Assembly (NCBI GenBank): GCA_018296165.2
Contig: JACKQL020000075.1
Coordinates: 124,001 to 188,000, forward strand
Source: Termitomyces sp. T153
Lineage: Eukaryota > Basidiomycota > Agaricomycetes > Agaricales > Lyophyllaceae
DNA: 64,000 bases
Direction: 5' to 3'
Each line of letters begins with the position of its first letter. The first letter of the stretch is position 1. Under the pieces are notes generated by a model. The model saw only the letters and a list, made by a program, of their open reading frames with translations. It did no database searches and was not told where the DNA came from. A program made the translations under genes and the position numbers. Positions 34,890-47,741 of this stretch are shown piece after piece.

Positions 34890-37800
34890 CCTTTCTAAGC
34901 CCATTTCTGTCTACAACATCAACAGAACACCTAACAAAGCAGGTGCCATCAACTCTGTGGTTGATCTGGTCCTCCATTATTAGAACTATGCAGAGTGCAC
35001 CATGTTGGCTGTTACTAGCTTGGAAAGGCAGGACATAATCCTTGGTTTCATGTGGCTCTGAGAGCACAACTCCAAGATTGATTGGACTAAAGGAGAGATA
35101 ACCATGAGCAGGTGCCTCTAAAAGTGTTCTATCTGTATCATGGAGGACTGAGCAGAGTGCCAGATCCAAGTTTGGGAGCACACAGTCATCCACACATATT
35201 ATGCTGGCCCTCTCCCCTTTGCAGATCTAGACCTCCTATATCCCCCACTTCTGGCATTCTCTTGTAGAGAGGCCCTCTATGAGGATGATTGGAGCAATGG
35301 TGGAGCCCTGGAGGAGGAGCATGGAGGAGAGTTTGGTGGCATATGTGAGCTGAAGCTCCTGGACAAAGTAGTAGAGGTGGGAAATGGAATCTATGCTACT
35401 GCCATACACTTGCTGCCCTCTGTTGTGGAGATCTGGGCTAGCCAGATCACATCTCAATGGCTAGCCCAGGCATTTGCTGCTAATGCCATGCTTCTAAAGT
35501 TTCAGGATGTAGTACCCCCTTATCTTCATGCATTTGAGGATGTGTTCTCCAAGGCCTTGTTTGACTCACTTTCAGAGGGCAAGAGGTGGGACCATGCCAT
35601 TGAACTGCTACCAGACTCTGCACCCTCCAGCTGTAAGGTCTACTCACTTGCACCCTAGGAGCAGAATGAGCTGAACACATTCCTGCAGGAGAACCTGGAC
35701 TGCGGTTGCATCTGCCTGTCCAAGTTTCCAATAGCTTCTCTGGTCTTCTTCATCAAGAAAAAGGATGGCTCATTCTGATTGGTCTAGGATTAGTGGGTTT
35801 TCAATGCCATGACAATGAAGAACCATTACCCCCTCCCCCTCATCTCTGAGCTCATCAATCACCTCCAGGGAGTGCAGTACTTCACTAAGCTGAATGTTCA
35901 GTGGGGTTACAACAATGTGTGCATTCAGGAGGGATATGAGTGGAAGGCTGCCTTCTGGACCAACCGGGGATTGTTTGAGCTGCTTGTTATATTCTTTGGA
36001 CTCACTAATAGCCCTGCCATCTTCTAGACCATGATGAACAACATCTTCTAAGACCTCATAGCAGAGGGCATAGTGTGTGTGTACCTTGACAACATCCTCA
36101 TCTATACCAAAATGCTGGAGGAACACCATTGAATCACTTACCTTATCCTGGAATGCCTCTGCCAGCATCAGCTCTACTTCAAGCCAAAGAAGTGTGAGTT
36201 TGAACAAATCCAGATCAAGTACTTTGGCCTGATCATATCATACAGAACTGTGGAGATGGATCTAGTGAAGGTAGCAGGCATGGCAGAGTGGCTGGAGCCC
36301 AAGAACCAGAAGGAGGTGCAGGTGTTCCTTGGTTTTACAAACTTCTACTGGAGATTCATCCAGGACTTCTCACACTATGCCTGTCCACTATTTGAGCTCA
36401 CAGGAAAGGATGTTCTGTGGAGTTGAAGACCTCTGGAGCAGATGGCCTTTAACACTCTTAAGCATGCTGTAACCTCCAGACCTATCCTCCTCTTTCCAGA
36501 TGACAATTCACCCTTCCAGATGGAGGCCAACAGCTCCAACCTTGCCACTGGGGCTGTGCTCTCACAGCAATCTACAGAGGATAGGAAGTGGCATTTAGTA
36601 GCCTTTTACTCCAAGAGCCTGAACACAGTGGAGCAGAACTACAAGATCCATGACAAAGAGATGCTAGCTATTATCTAGTTATTCAAGAAGTGTCAGCACT
36701 TTCTGGAAAGCATGCAGCACAAGTTTGAGGTCTGGACAGATCACAAGAACCTCAAATACTTCTAGATGGCCAAGAAGCTCAATTGCTAACAGGCCTGGTG
36801 GTCTCTCTACCTTGCCAACTTTAACTTCTCTTTGCACCACAAGTCTGGCTGAAGCAAGGGGAAACCAGATGCTCTGTCCCAGAGAGCAGACCATGGCATA
36901 GGAGAAGGGGATAACAGCAATATTGTGCTCCTCCACTCTAAATTGTTTGCAATCTGAGCCATGGAGGGTCTTGCCATCAGGGGAGCAGAAGCAGACATTC
37001 TTTCGGACATATAGCAGGGTAATTGGAATGGTGAGCAGAAGGAGCTGGTGGTGAGCTGCTTGAACACTGAAGTTGGGGCATACCACTGGTGCTAAGGCAG
37101 TTCATGCTGACAAATGAGCCCTCTGAGACAGAATCCTGACCTTCCAAGACTGTATCTATGTCCCCAACATTCTGGAGCTCTATCAGAGAATTGTAGAGCA
37201 ATACCATGACTCCCACATTGCAGGGCACCCACACTGGAGCTAGTATCATGGAACTACTAGTAGCCCCAGATGTTCTGGTATATTGGGTCCTACACTAGTA
37301 CCTGCAATCTCTGCCTCTGGACTAAGCCCCAGCACCAACTCCTCTATAGACAGTTATATCTGCTACCTGTGCCTGCAGGACAATGGAGTGTGACATTTGT
37401 AGACTTCATTGTAGAGCTCCCCAATGCCCATAGTTATAATGCAATCATGGTGGTGGTAGACCTATATAGCAAGTGAGCACACTTCGTTCTGACCCACACT
37501 ACCTGCTCTGCCATGGGCACTGTGAACCTGTACTGAAGAAATGTCTGGAAGCTCCACAGCCTCTCTGATGCCTACATCTCAGATTGGAGACCATAATTTG
37601 TGGTGGAGTTCACTCAGAAGCTCTACTGACTGCTTGGAGTGAAGCTCCACACCACTACTGCCTACCACCCACAGTCCAACAGCCAGACGGAATGTGTAAA
37701 CTAGGAGTTAGAGCAGTATCTCTGCCTCTTTTGCAACAAATGCCAAGATGACTAAGATGACTGGGATGAACTCCTCTCTAACACCAAATTCCAATACAAC

Positions 37801-38552
37801 AACCATGTTCATGCATCTACCCAGTTTTCCCCATTCTTTCTTGACACAGGATAGCATTCATGCATGAGTTTTGAATTCCAGGCCTGGCCCTTGGAGAATG
37901 AGGCAGTAAACAAATTTGTGGACCAGATGAAGAGGTTACAGAAGGAGGCCCAGGCAGTGCTAGCAAAGGCAAAGGATGACATGGCACAATACTACAACTA
38001 TGGGAGGACTCCAGAGCACAAGTATCAGCCTGAAGATTGAGTCTACCTGGATTCCTCTAACATTACAACTACCCAGTCCTCAAAAAAGCTGTTGCACCAG
38101 CAGTTGGGGCCTTTTACAGTGGAACAACAGGTAGGACTCTTGGCCTATTGACTCTGGCTCCCCACAGAGATGCTCTAGCTTCATCCAGCATTCAACATGG
38201 TCAAACTAACTCTGGCCCCTAAGGATCCCATTCCAGGGCATTGTCCACCACCTCCACCACCTCCTGTGGTGGTCAATGATACTGAGAAATATGAGGTGGA
38301 GGAAATCCTGAATAGCTGTTTATTCTGGAGATGACTATAATATAAGGTGAAGTGAAAAGGCTATGGGATCGAGAATATCTCCTGGGAGCCATGGGAGAAT
38401 GTACATGTCCCCAGACTTGTCAAGGAGTTCCACTAGAGACATCCAGAGACCCCACATGCCATACAAGGGATCTACCCTATTTTGCCAGCAGACTAAGCAA
38501 TCAGGGACTTCTTTTACCCTATGCATCAAGATGCCACACACTAGAAGGGGAG
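34890..38552 (+). pseudogene. Protease end, RT-RNase H, integrase and chromodomain of element A
   Basis: Resumes the protease interrupted at 21496 (NINRTPNKAGAINSVVDL; ILGFMWLREHNSKIDW near 35040). RT follows at 35377-36300 ([34 protein letters not shown] at 36082-36093, again YLDN). RNase H is near 36520-36680 (MEANSSNLATGAVLSQ, NYKIHDKEMLAII). Integrase is at about 37260-38000 (VDFIVELPNAH, YHPQSNSQTECVN), and the chromodomain at about 38275-38420 (EKYEVEEILNS, KGYGIENISWEPW). It has many stops. The purine tract AGAAGGGGAGTGA (38543-38555) precedes the 3' LTR. Confidence 0.83.
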
Positions 38553-38555
38553 TGA

Positions 38556-38918
38556 TGTCAGGGGACTTCTATTTCTAACCTCCACAACTTGTTCTAGCAC
38601 CTCTGCAGCTTGTTCAATGTCTCTGGGGCTCTTTCTGGAACTCTGAAGATCTTCAAAGAACTGTGGAGTTCTCTGTATTACCTTAGTGATCATTGCCTTA
38701 GGGTTAGGAGTAGCTCTGGTCATCTGTACAGTAGTTCCCATGCCTCCACCGCCTGCTGATATGCTAGCAGTAGGAATACTTAGACTTGTTTTCTTTGGAT
38801 TTCCCTCTGCTAGGTGATTAGTTACTGATTGTATCATCATCTACTCTGCTAATATACTTTGGATTCCCCTCTGCTGGCTGTGTGACTCTGATCCACTGCT
38901 CTGGAGGTTGCCCTTACA
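38556..38918 (+). repeat. 3' LTR of element A
   Basis: Pairs with 19385-19726; starts TGTCAGGGGACTTC and ends CTTACA. It is followed by ATTAC, which matches the left flank ATCAC except for one base. Confidence 0.88.
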
Positions 38919-40254
38919 ATTACTAGGTATTCATGAGGATGAGGTGGAAAAAGAGCCAGAGGACAAATGTTTACAAATAAACTGGTAACTGATGTCAATA
39001 TGCTTGAAATAAGATGTAATTGAATTGGAATTTGAAATATTGACTCTTGTTAAAAAGATTAGAAAAGGACAGGGAATAGAGAGAGTGAGAAATATCAGAA
39101 AATAGTGGACAAATAAACCCTCACCTATTATATGTGACATTTCTATATATTCACTGTTAATGAAAGAACCACAGGGTGTGGGCAATTGACAAGTTGATGA
39201 TTGACAACTTAGACAGGCATGATTAGAACTTGTTTAGAGCTAATAGTGCTTTCTGGTAGACACTGCTTTGGCTTGATGATTCTTCATTGCCAGTTGTATT
39301 TTAATGGATGAGGAGACACTCCTTTGTGGTCTCATCATTTAGATGCTTAGTCTCAATACCTATATAGTTCCACCAATTATAGCCATACTAACTTACTATG
39401 GGTGGGAATTGTCCATGCTTTGAAGGACTCCCAGACTTCTTGAGGGATATCATCTTTCTCTGCTATAGAGTACCAACAGCTCAGACACATAATAAGCTCT
39501 GAAACATTGTATTTGATGTTGTTCAATTTTGCTACACCCAGATATTATATAAACTGCATTGCAATCCAAGACATCTTACCAATTCTTTACTCAAGTGTTG
39601 TAACATCCACCTACAATCCTTGTGTTCCACAAAGTTGCCATACATAGCAAGTGCTGTGCAAACCATGATTCAACATAAAAAATTAGTTTTTGCAGACCTG
39701 GTGACCATTGGTCAACTGAGGCTTAGCTTAGTAGAGCAGCAGTAGAGGCCATCATAGTGTAAGAGTGCACAGCTATCTGGATTTGGCATAGTTATAACTT
39801 GGTAGTTGAGGAAAGTAGGTCTTTACAACAGAATCAACAATGCAGATTACATGTGACATTGTACCAAAGTAGTAAGGTTGCAAATTTGCTATGAATATGG
39901 CAGGTCTAGTGAGCATGGTGAATGTGATGTGCATGGCAAATCCAGTGTATCTGGTATATCTGGCATTTGTTCATCTCATTGCACTTTCCATCATCAAGCA
40001 TGGCCACTTTTTTTTAGCATAGGCTTGGAGACCTTTTTTCTTAGCTGACATGCCCCTCTGAAACCAGATTTCTGCCTGTTTAAAGAAATAGTAATGGTGA
40101 TGCAAAATGTAAGTTTGATGCTGTCAATTAATCAGATCAACTGATCAAACTTTGTTTTCACAGAAGTTTAGAGGCTTAGTTAATACAAGCTCATATAGAA
40201 TGTAATAATGGTATATAAATTTAAAGATTTATTCCTTAGTTTGAGACAGTCTTG
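38919..40254. other. AT-rich gene-free segment between elements A and D
   Basis: No ORF, LTR or transposase signal is recognised. Low CpG suggests older repeat-derived or methylated DNA. If element A inserted cleanly, this is the right-hand continuation of the sequence left of 19385. Confidence 0.35.
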
Positions 40255-41181
40255 TGTCATGACCCATCCTCAGACCTCTGGACCTCTCTCTGAGCAACCC
40301 CAGCCACTCAGAGTACCTGCCAATGCCTTCTCAATCCACTCTGACCTTTGCCCATCTCCAGCACCCACCTTAGCAAACCCCAACACCTCTCCAGCAAGCC
40401 CAAGCACCTCCTCAGTAGGCTCCATTGCTCTCTCAACTCCCACTGAGCTCCTGGGTGACTCCAATGCTTTTCCTAGCCTCTAGCATACACTGCACATCAT
40501 GGATCCTTATCAGAGTATTACTGTGGCCTGTGCACAAGATCAGAACTGATACCTGCCTAACCTGCATGGTCCAGCAAGCCCTGCAGCTAGACCATGGTCT
40601 TGGAGGAGTTCTCTCAACCAGTATTCAAGTCATAGAGTAATATCAGTTATGGTAGTCTTGATATTATCTACATTCATGCTGCATCTCTGCATTATTCTAG
40701 TCCCTATCTTGTATCATCTCAATATTATTTCTTTCTCATCTCAATCCCATCTTGACTCTGTCTTGTCTCATGTATCTTAGTTTCCACTCTTGTGTGGCTG
40801 GCTATCTCAATTCTATTTCTGACTTGATCTCCATTCTTATCTTTGTAACTTCATATCTTCTCTCTAACCCTGGATCTTGTTTTACATTTGACTCAAGAAC
40901 CCATCACTTTGTATCTGATTCTCCATCAACTCCAGGTTCTGCTCCCTTTGCCTACATGATCAAAGCAACCCTGCCTTCTGATAGCTGCCCCTGGAACTCA
41001 GTACCTAACACCTTTACACTTGCACCTTGCCTCAGACTTGGATCACTCCCCAGACTTTCCTTCATAAGTATCTCATGTTCAGAACACACTGGAACACCTA
41101 ATTATATGTGTAGGAGATTGTGTCCACCTAGTAAGGACTTGTCCAGTGGATCTGAGCCCCTGTGGTCAGCAGAACCTGACA
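40255..41181 (+). repeat. 5' LTR of element D
   Basis: The last 90 bp (CACCTAGTAAGGACTTG ... GTGGTCAGCAGAACCTGACA, in part) match the ends of the C LTRs. The middle is diverged and the TATATAAG block is not preserved. Confidence 0.75.
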
Positions 41182-41229
41182 TAATATCAAGACTCTTTCT
41201 TATTCTGTTTCCAATATCTTTATATGATC

Positions 41230-43680
41230 CTGAATAACCTCCTACCAGCTACCTAACTGATGTCTATAGTAAGCCAGTACTCAAAACTTACTATGCTCTG
41301 TTCTATCCAACCCCACCCACAGATTGCTATGCTCCCCAATACTGGGTACTGGATCATAACCAGGCACTTTATGCCATCTCTATTAGTTAGGGAATGCCTC
41401 CAAACTGGCAATGTTCTTTGCTGTATTCTGCTAAAGAGACCTACTCCCATATGCACCCTGGAGAACTGCCTAGAACACCAACAGCTGCATGGGCACCCCC
41501 AGTCCCAACCAACTCAGTCTTCCTCCCTCCATCACTCTATTATGCTTACCCAGTCTCTGCTGTGGCTCTAGTCCCACTGGAGCAACCAGACAATTAAGTA
41601 CTCCTTGGCCCTGACTCCTGCTCAAACTCCACTCTCCCTCAGACAGCAATGGTTTGAAGCCTACATCTAGCAGCATAATGAGGTCCTTTGCTTTCTCTGC
41701 ATCTTTTTCATAGAGTTTGCCAAACACACTTGTGCTCTCTTCATCAGCCTTGGACACCACAATACCTTCAGGACTCTGAAGGTATGAGCAGACCACCTCC
41801 TCAATTTTTACAAGCACTACTAGCAGAACATCCTCCTCTAAAATACACAAAGCATTCTGGGAGTAGATGCCAACCTCCAGAACAAGCTTCATGCCCTAGT
41901 TAAGAAGATCCACACCAGCCCAAATTTCTAACACTTTGAGGACCTGTTCAACTGAGCTCACTCCTTCCATGTGCAACAAGAGGAACCAACTAGAGCTTTG
42001 AACAAAGCCACAGCTCCCATTTCTCACCAATGAAAGAAACTCAACACCACCTCCAACATCTTAAGATTCCTCAACTTCATAAGGGGGCTGTTTGACTAAT
42101 CACCACTCACACTATAGGTCTCTTAGTATGCTCTAGAGCATACTGTGTCCTCAGTGCCTTTCACACCTGGGACTGACTCACTAAATCTTAACTGTGCCCC
42201 TGGAGACTATTCCAATTCATTCTTGCTAACAATGACCTTGCCTCCAACCACACCCTTTCCTACATTAACAAGCTGAAAAACCCTAGCAGGGAATCTGCCC
42301 TTTATGACAGAGCTCCAAGAAATCATCCAAAATAGGCCCCCCCCACATTGACCTTCATGCCCCCCATAGTAACACTCCTTCAAATGCACTTCTGCTCCAC
42401 CAAAATGCCCTGGTTCCTTGGTGTCAACTCATGGGCCCTGGAGCACCCAGACCCCCTTTTTTTGCTAACTCACATTGATCTCCCCAATCTCTCTACTAAA
42501 CTAACCCCTCAACACTAACAATGACTTTGGACCACCAACTCCTGTAGGACCTCCTCCTCCCTGCTAGGCTCCAGAGCCCCACTGAGCACCACTGGACCAC
42601 TCTCAGGTGGCAGACCTCCTAAAGCTGGACTTCTAAGCAGATAGGCCTAGCTATGAACACCTTCTCCCCTTAGTGCAAAGGTGGGAATAACTACTATTAC
42701 TATTACAATGCTATACCCCACTTTGAAACTAGAATACTTAGAACAACACTTGCAATGCTTTAGCCTGGAAAGAAAACTTGATATCTAGAAACTGGAACTC
42801 TTTACTGATTGTGATTCCTAGGAATGAAGAATCTTCCTAATACAATGTCTTACCATGTTTTAAGCTAAGCCTATCACTTTTCAACTTGAGAGCTCATAAA
42901 TGGCTTTTGCTGCCTTATACTTACTTTGACCACTATACAGTGCTGCTCCAATTTAATTCAAACAACTCCATGCTCTTAAACTGGCTTGCTTTCAACTAGG
43001 AATTCTCCAGTAAATTTAAAGTATTTGACACTGTAGCAGAGGCAGAAGGAAATCTCTTCAATCTCTGGATTTGCAACAATAAACAATTCATGACCTTCAT
43101 TGTCTGTTCTGAACAAGAGGCCTATAAAACATGCTGAAACTACAAGGCCCTCTAATTTGCCCTTTGCCATGCATTACCTCAAAGAATTAAAACCATCCTC
43201 TGTCTTGCATCCAAACAACCCATATACAACAGTTACAAGGTACTCATTGCACAGATCAACTAATGTTTTTGAAAAGACCAGAGCAAGAACATGATCCCCC
43301 AAACAACCTGTAACTCTTCTGGCAACACTAACTGGCAGGCCAGAGCAACCAACAGCAACTGACTCTTTATCTCTGTAGTTCCTGTTAGTTCCATGCCCTG
43401 CTTCTCCTCTGAATAAGGACTAGCTACCACTAACTAACACCCAGTATTCTATTCCTCTGCCCAACTCAATGCAGCCAATCTCTGCAAGACTCTAAAGCCC
43501 CTAGATGCCAATCCCAATGATTGCTAGGACTCTAACAAGGCCCTGAAGTCTGCAGAAGACTAAAAAGCCCTGTGTGCAAATTGGATCCAGAATAGACACT
43601 GAATCAATGTTTCAGAATCCTATGCAGTGTGAGCAGGGACATTTCATCAGTAACTGCTTTAAATGAGGTTATGGGAACTA
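41230..43680 (+). pseudogene. gag-like region of element D
   Basis: Plus-strand frames give a Pro/Tyr-rich N-terminus (YYALFYPTPPTDCYAPQYW near 41290), a longer helical region (FLCIFFIEFAKHTCALF near 41690) and a degenerate zinc knuckle at about 43628-43660 (QCEQGHFISNC, the first Cys missing). Numerous stops are present. Minus-strand open frames here are mirror images of the gag frame. Confidence 0.55.
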
Positions 43681-44279
43681 GTCCACAGAAAACAAGTTAG
43701 CAGTTTAGGTCTTAAAAACACACTAAATTGCAGATCAGACACCAATATCCTCTCTGCCCTAGCTGCATCCCTCTGCACAATAGTTTTCTCTTTGGACACT
43801 CTCAGCACACCTCCCCTCCCATTCCTCTCACACACTCCTCCTCCACACCACTCTCTCCTTTTTCACCAACTCTGTCCACACTCTGGCCAATAGTGGCACA
43901 ACTGACAACTTCATTAACAAATCTCTGGTAGTGCTTGCTCCACAACTCCTTTAGCACCTCCTCACCCCCATTCTCCTCAAACTCTTTGACAGGGATCTTA
44001 CCTCCACTAGAGACATCATCCACTGTGTGGATACATCTATCTCTTTTGCCAACAAACAATAGCAGGACCTCTGACTGTTGCTTGTAAAATTGCATGCCTG
44101 CACTCCCCCTTGTTTTTAGATTTTTCTGGTTCTGCATGACCAATCCCTGCATTGACTGGCCCAGCCTTGCCCTCTGCTTCAACCAGAATAGCTTACTCAG
44201 CCCCAGTCCTATCCCTTTTAATATTAAGCTCCACTCTAAGAGCCTGAAAGACATCACTGATGCCATTCAGACTCCTTCA

Positions 44280-47200
44280 CAGCTTTATTTGAAGTCTGTG
44301 TAGTTGTTCATCATCAACATTTGACTGGATAACTTCTCTATGGTCCTTTCCATCCTTATTAACAGCAGAGCCTCCAACATATTAATCAGCAACCAGCTTG
44401 ACCTTCTACACAGAAAATCCTCAACAAGCCATTCAAACTTCAGCTCTGCAACAAAAGCTCCACCTTCACCAGGATCACCAAGTTTCACCAGGGTTCCCTT
44501 GCACTAGACAATGGCTTAAGACTTGTGGTCTACCTTCTTGTCATGCAGCATTCAGAGGCAACCCCAATTGTGCTTGGATTACTGTGGTCATAGGACATCA
44601 ACTCCAATATTGACTGAAGAAATTCTACCATGTAGTTTTCAGACCCCAAAGCAAGTCTAGCAGCTGCAATCTGGCTCTGCCTCCAGCTCTCCTCAGACTC
44701 TAACAACTCAGATCCCAACTCCAGCAACTCTGGAGCCACTCATGCCCCCATCACCCTCAAGGACAACCTAGAGAGGGAGGAAGACACACCCCTACTCTAG
44801 TCTCCCTTGAATACACTCTGAAGACTTTTCTCCAACATTTTCCAAAATTGGTAGAAGGGCCCAAGGTACTCCAACCAATGGCTCTGGACAACTCTGGACT
44901 CTGCCATCACAACTCTGACACCCCACATCCTTGATCTGAAAGCCCTTGATATCAAAATCATTGGTGCCATCCTCTTTGCATGCATCTTGCAGAACAGCAC
45001 CTCTGCTTACTAACTTTGAATCACCCTAGCCTTATTGGAAGAGCACCTATGTGCAGGTACCACCCTGCTGGAACCAAAAACAAAAGAGCAGGTTTTGCAT
45101 GAAGTAGTTTCCTTGAAGTATTATGAATTTACTGATATCTTCTCCAAAGGAAGCATAAAAGAACTCCCTCCACACCAATCCTATGATCAGAAAATTGACC
45201 TCAAGAAAGCACCTTCTCATTATTTGGCAAGATCTACAACATGTCAAAAATCAAACTCTGAGCCCTCAAGAACTACCTTAACAATATGCTCAGCAAAGGT
45301 TTCATAAGCTCCTCAATCTCCACTGCCAAAGCAAAAAAGGATGGCTCTCTCCACTTCTGCTTTGACTACTGAGAACTCAACAAAGTCACCAAAAAAAACC
45401 AGTGCCCTCTCCTCCTAATTGGTGATCTTGTTGACCACCTCCATAGTGCCAAGATCTACACCAAAATAAACCTCCACTTAGGCTACAACAACATCTGGAT
45501 TGCTCTGAGACATGAATGAAAAACCACCTTCTTCACCCATTATAGACTCTTCAAATACCTAGTGATGCCCTTTGAAATGACCAATGCCCCTACCACCTTC
45601 CTGTATCTCATGAATAACGTCTTCCACAACATTATTATCATATACTTGGATGACATTCTAATCTACTCAAACTCCCTGAAGAAACATCTGGAACATGTCC
45701 ACTGCATCCTAGAGCAACTCTGAAAATACCACCTTTATGCCAAACTTAAGAAATGCTCCTTCCATACTACCAGAGTTAAAGACCTTTGAGTTATTATCAT
45801 TTTGAATGGAGTACACATGAACCTAGCCAAGGTAGAGGCTATTTTCAATTGGCCCCCACCCTGGAATGCAAAAGAGGTACAGTCCTTCTTAGGATTTGCT
45901 AACTTCTATCACCAGTTCATTAATAACTACTCCAGAATCACAAAGCCCCTCAACTCACTTGGAAGGACACCCTTTAGGACTGGGACAGCATTTGCCAGAC
46001 CATGTTCATCCTTCTTAAGAAAACCTTCATCTCCATCCTAATTCTCCACCACTTTGACCCCACCCTACTTATTGTACTCAAATGTAATACCTCCAACTAT
46101 GCCATTGCCAGAATACTCTCCCAGATAGACTATAACAGTAAGGATCTCCACTCCATTGCCTTTTACACCTGCTCAATGATCTCTGGAGCTTAATTACAAC
46201 ATCTATCACAAGGAACTCCTTGCCATTGTTGAAGCCTTCTGGCAATGGAGGGCCTATCATAAAGAAGCCCCACACCACATTTAGGCAATATTTCACTACC
46301 ACTAAGCAGCTCAGCTGCTAACAAGCTCTCTATTCTGAAACCCTCTCTAAATACAACTTCACCATTCATTACTGCCCTAGTTGACTTAGTGCAAAGCCTG
46401 ACACACTCACTTGTAAACTAGATATGTATTCCAAAAAGCTATTCAAAGCTAAGCAAAATGCATTCAACTACTGAGTGGTAATCCCCTCTGAACACCTTTA
46501 TGCCATGTTAATTATAAATAAAGAAGGGATTCTCCATCAAATTTGCAATGCTCTACTAAATGCCTTCTTCACCCAGTACAGCCCTCAGAACAGACCCACT
46601 GATGACTCAGCAACTAACCAACCCTTCATACTGTTCCTGAATCATTGACTCCTACTCCAGGAACAGTAAATCTATGTCCTGAACTACAAGTCTATTTACC
46701 TCAGCATACCTCTGCAGCACTATAACTAGAAACTTTAGGAATACTTAGTAATTTGTAAGATCCTCCAACTCATTTTTCAGACTTACTTTTGGCCAGAAAC
46801 CAAGAAGGATGTCACTCAATACATATGAGCTTGCAAACCATGCTTCCAGGCTAAGGTATTCTGCCACTACCCTTACAGTCTGCTAAAGCCCCTCCCTATT
46901 GGCTAATGCTCTTGATCCTCCATCTCAATAGTCCAAAGGCTTTGATGCCATTCTCATTGTTGTCTGCTGCCTCACCAAACAGGCCCTTTTCATCCCTTGC
47001 TGCACTACTAACAATGCTCTGGAGTTTGCCAAGCTCTTTCTCAAACACATTTTCCCCAAGCACACACTCCCAGATGACATTGTTTTCAACTGTAGCCTCT
47101 TCTTTGTCTCCTAGTTCTGGCAATCATCATGCAAGGCCCTGAAGATAGAAACCAACCTGTCCTCTGCCTACTATCCACAGACCAATAGACAGACAGAACA

Positions 47201-47741
47201 AGTAAACCCGACCTTGAAACAGTTTATTTACAGAACAACTAGCATGCAGAGCTCCTTCTCACTAAGTTTACCTATAATAATACTCCTCACTTCACCACTA
47301 GAGTCTCCTCTTTTTATGCCAACAAGGAATACAACTCCTTGCTCACCCTGTTGCTTAAAAATATCCCCTCTCACATTATCCACATCTCTCTACCATTTCC
47401 TCTGGAACAAAATCAACACTGCCAATTAAGCCTATTCCAAGCACACTAATGCCCAATATGAACCCACCTCCAAGTGGACCCCTAGCACTCTCATATGGCT
47501 CAACTGGTGCAACCTCAAGACATGAAGACCTCCATCAAGCTTGACCACAAGCAGCTTGGCCTATTCAAAATCCTTTAGAAGATCTTGACTCACACATATG
47601 AGTGCAACCTACTTTTAGACCTAAAGGACCTCTATCCAGTCTTCTACATTGACTTCCTGAAGAAGTATACTCTGAACCCCTTCCCCAGACAATGCCCCAG
47701 CTGACCCTTGCCCATCAAGATTGAGGACAAGTACCATTATG
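44280..47741 (+). pseudogene. pol of element D (protease, RT, RNase H, integrase)
   Basis: The protease motif is decayed to LINSRAS (44356-44376, expected DSGAS). RT begins near 45060; IYLDDILIYS has intact YLDD (45643-45654), and VQSFLGFANFYHQFI (45880-45925) marks the RT/RNase H connection. RNase H-like sequence is around 46080-46230. Integrase carries CKPCFQAK (46835-46858) and YYPQTNRQTEQVN-like residues (47170-47205). PVFYIDFLKKYTL near 47637-47675 is the usual pre-chromodomain segment. The reading is cut at KYHYV, where a chromodomain would begin. Many in-frame stops are present. Confidence 0.75.

Larger units (their letters stand above)
19385..38918 (+). mobile_element. Element A: full-length Ty3/Gypsy chromovirus, split by element B
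   Basis: The 5' LTR (19385-19726) and 3' LTR (38556-38918) share ends (TGTCAGGGGAC and CTTACA). Between them, on the plus strand, are gag, protease, RT-RNase H, integrase and a chromodomain in the normal order, but the protease region is interrupted at 21496 and resumes at 34885-34890. Without the insert the element is about 6.1 kb, a usual chromovirus length. Flanks are ATCAC on the left and ATTAC on the right, a likely duplication with one C-to-T change. CpG is nearly absent and many stops are present, so the copy is old and dead. Confidence 0.87.
40255..47741 (+). mobile_element. Element D: Ty3/Gypsy element with C-type LTR ends, 3' end lost to element E
   Basis: The 5' LTR (40255-41181) starts TGTCATGACCC and ends GCAGAACCTGACA, the termini shared with C and the solo LTRs. 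The interior starts TAATATCAAGACTC. Then come gag-like sequence (41230-43700), a protease remnant (44356-44376), RT (45060-46000), RNase H (46020-46400) and integrase (46780-47480). At 47742 the LTR of element E begins and no 3' LTR of D is found. CpG is nearly absent and stops are frequent. D belongs to a different Ty3 lineage from A, B and E (distinct LTR and YLDD rather than YLDN). Confidence 0.8.

Noticed and set aside
41470..41892. Protein-like minus-strand ORF of 140 codons in element D
   Set aside because: The plus strand of the same interval reads as gag-like sequence in the element's orientation, so the minus frame is taken as its mirror.
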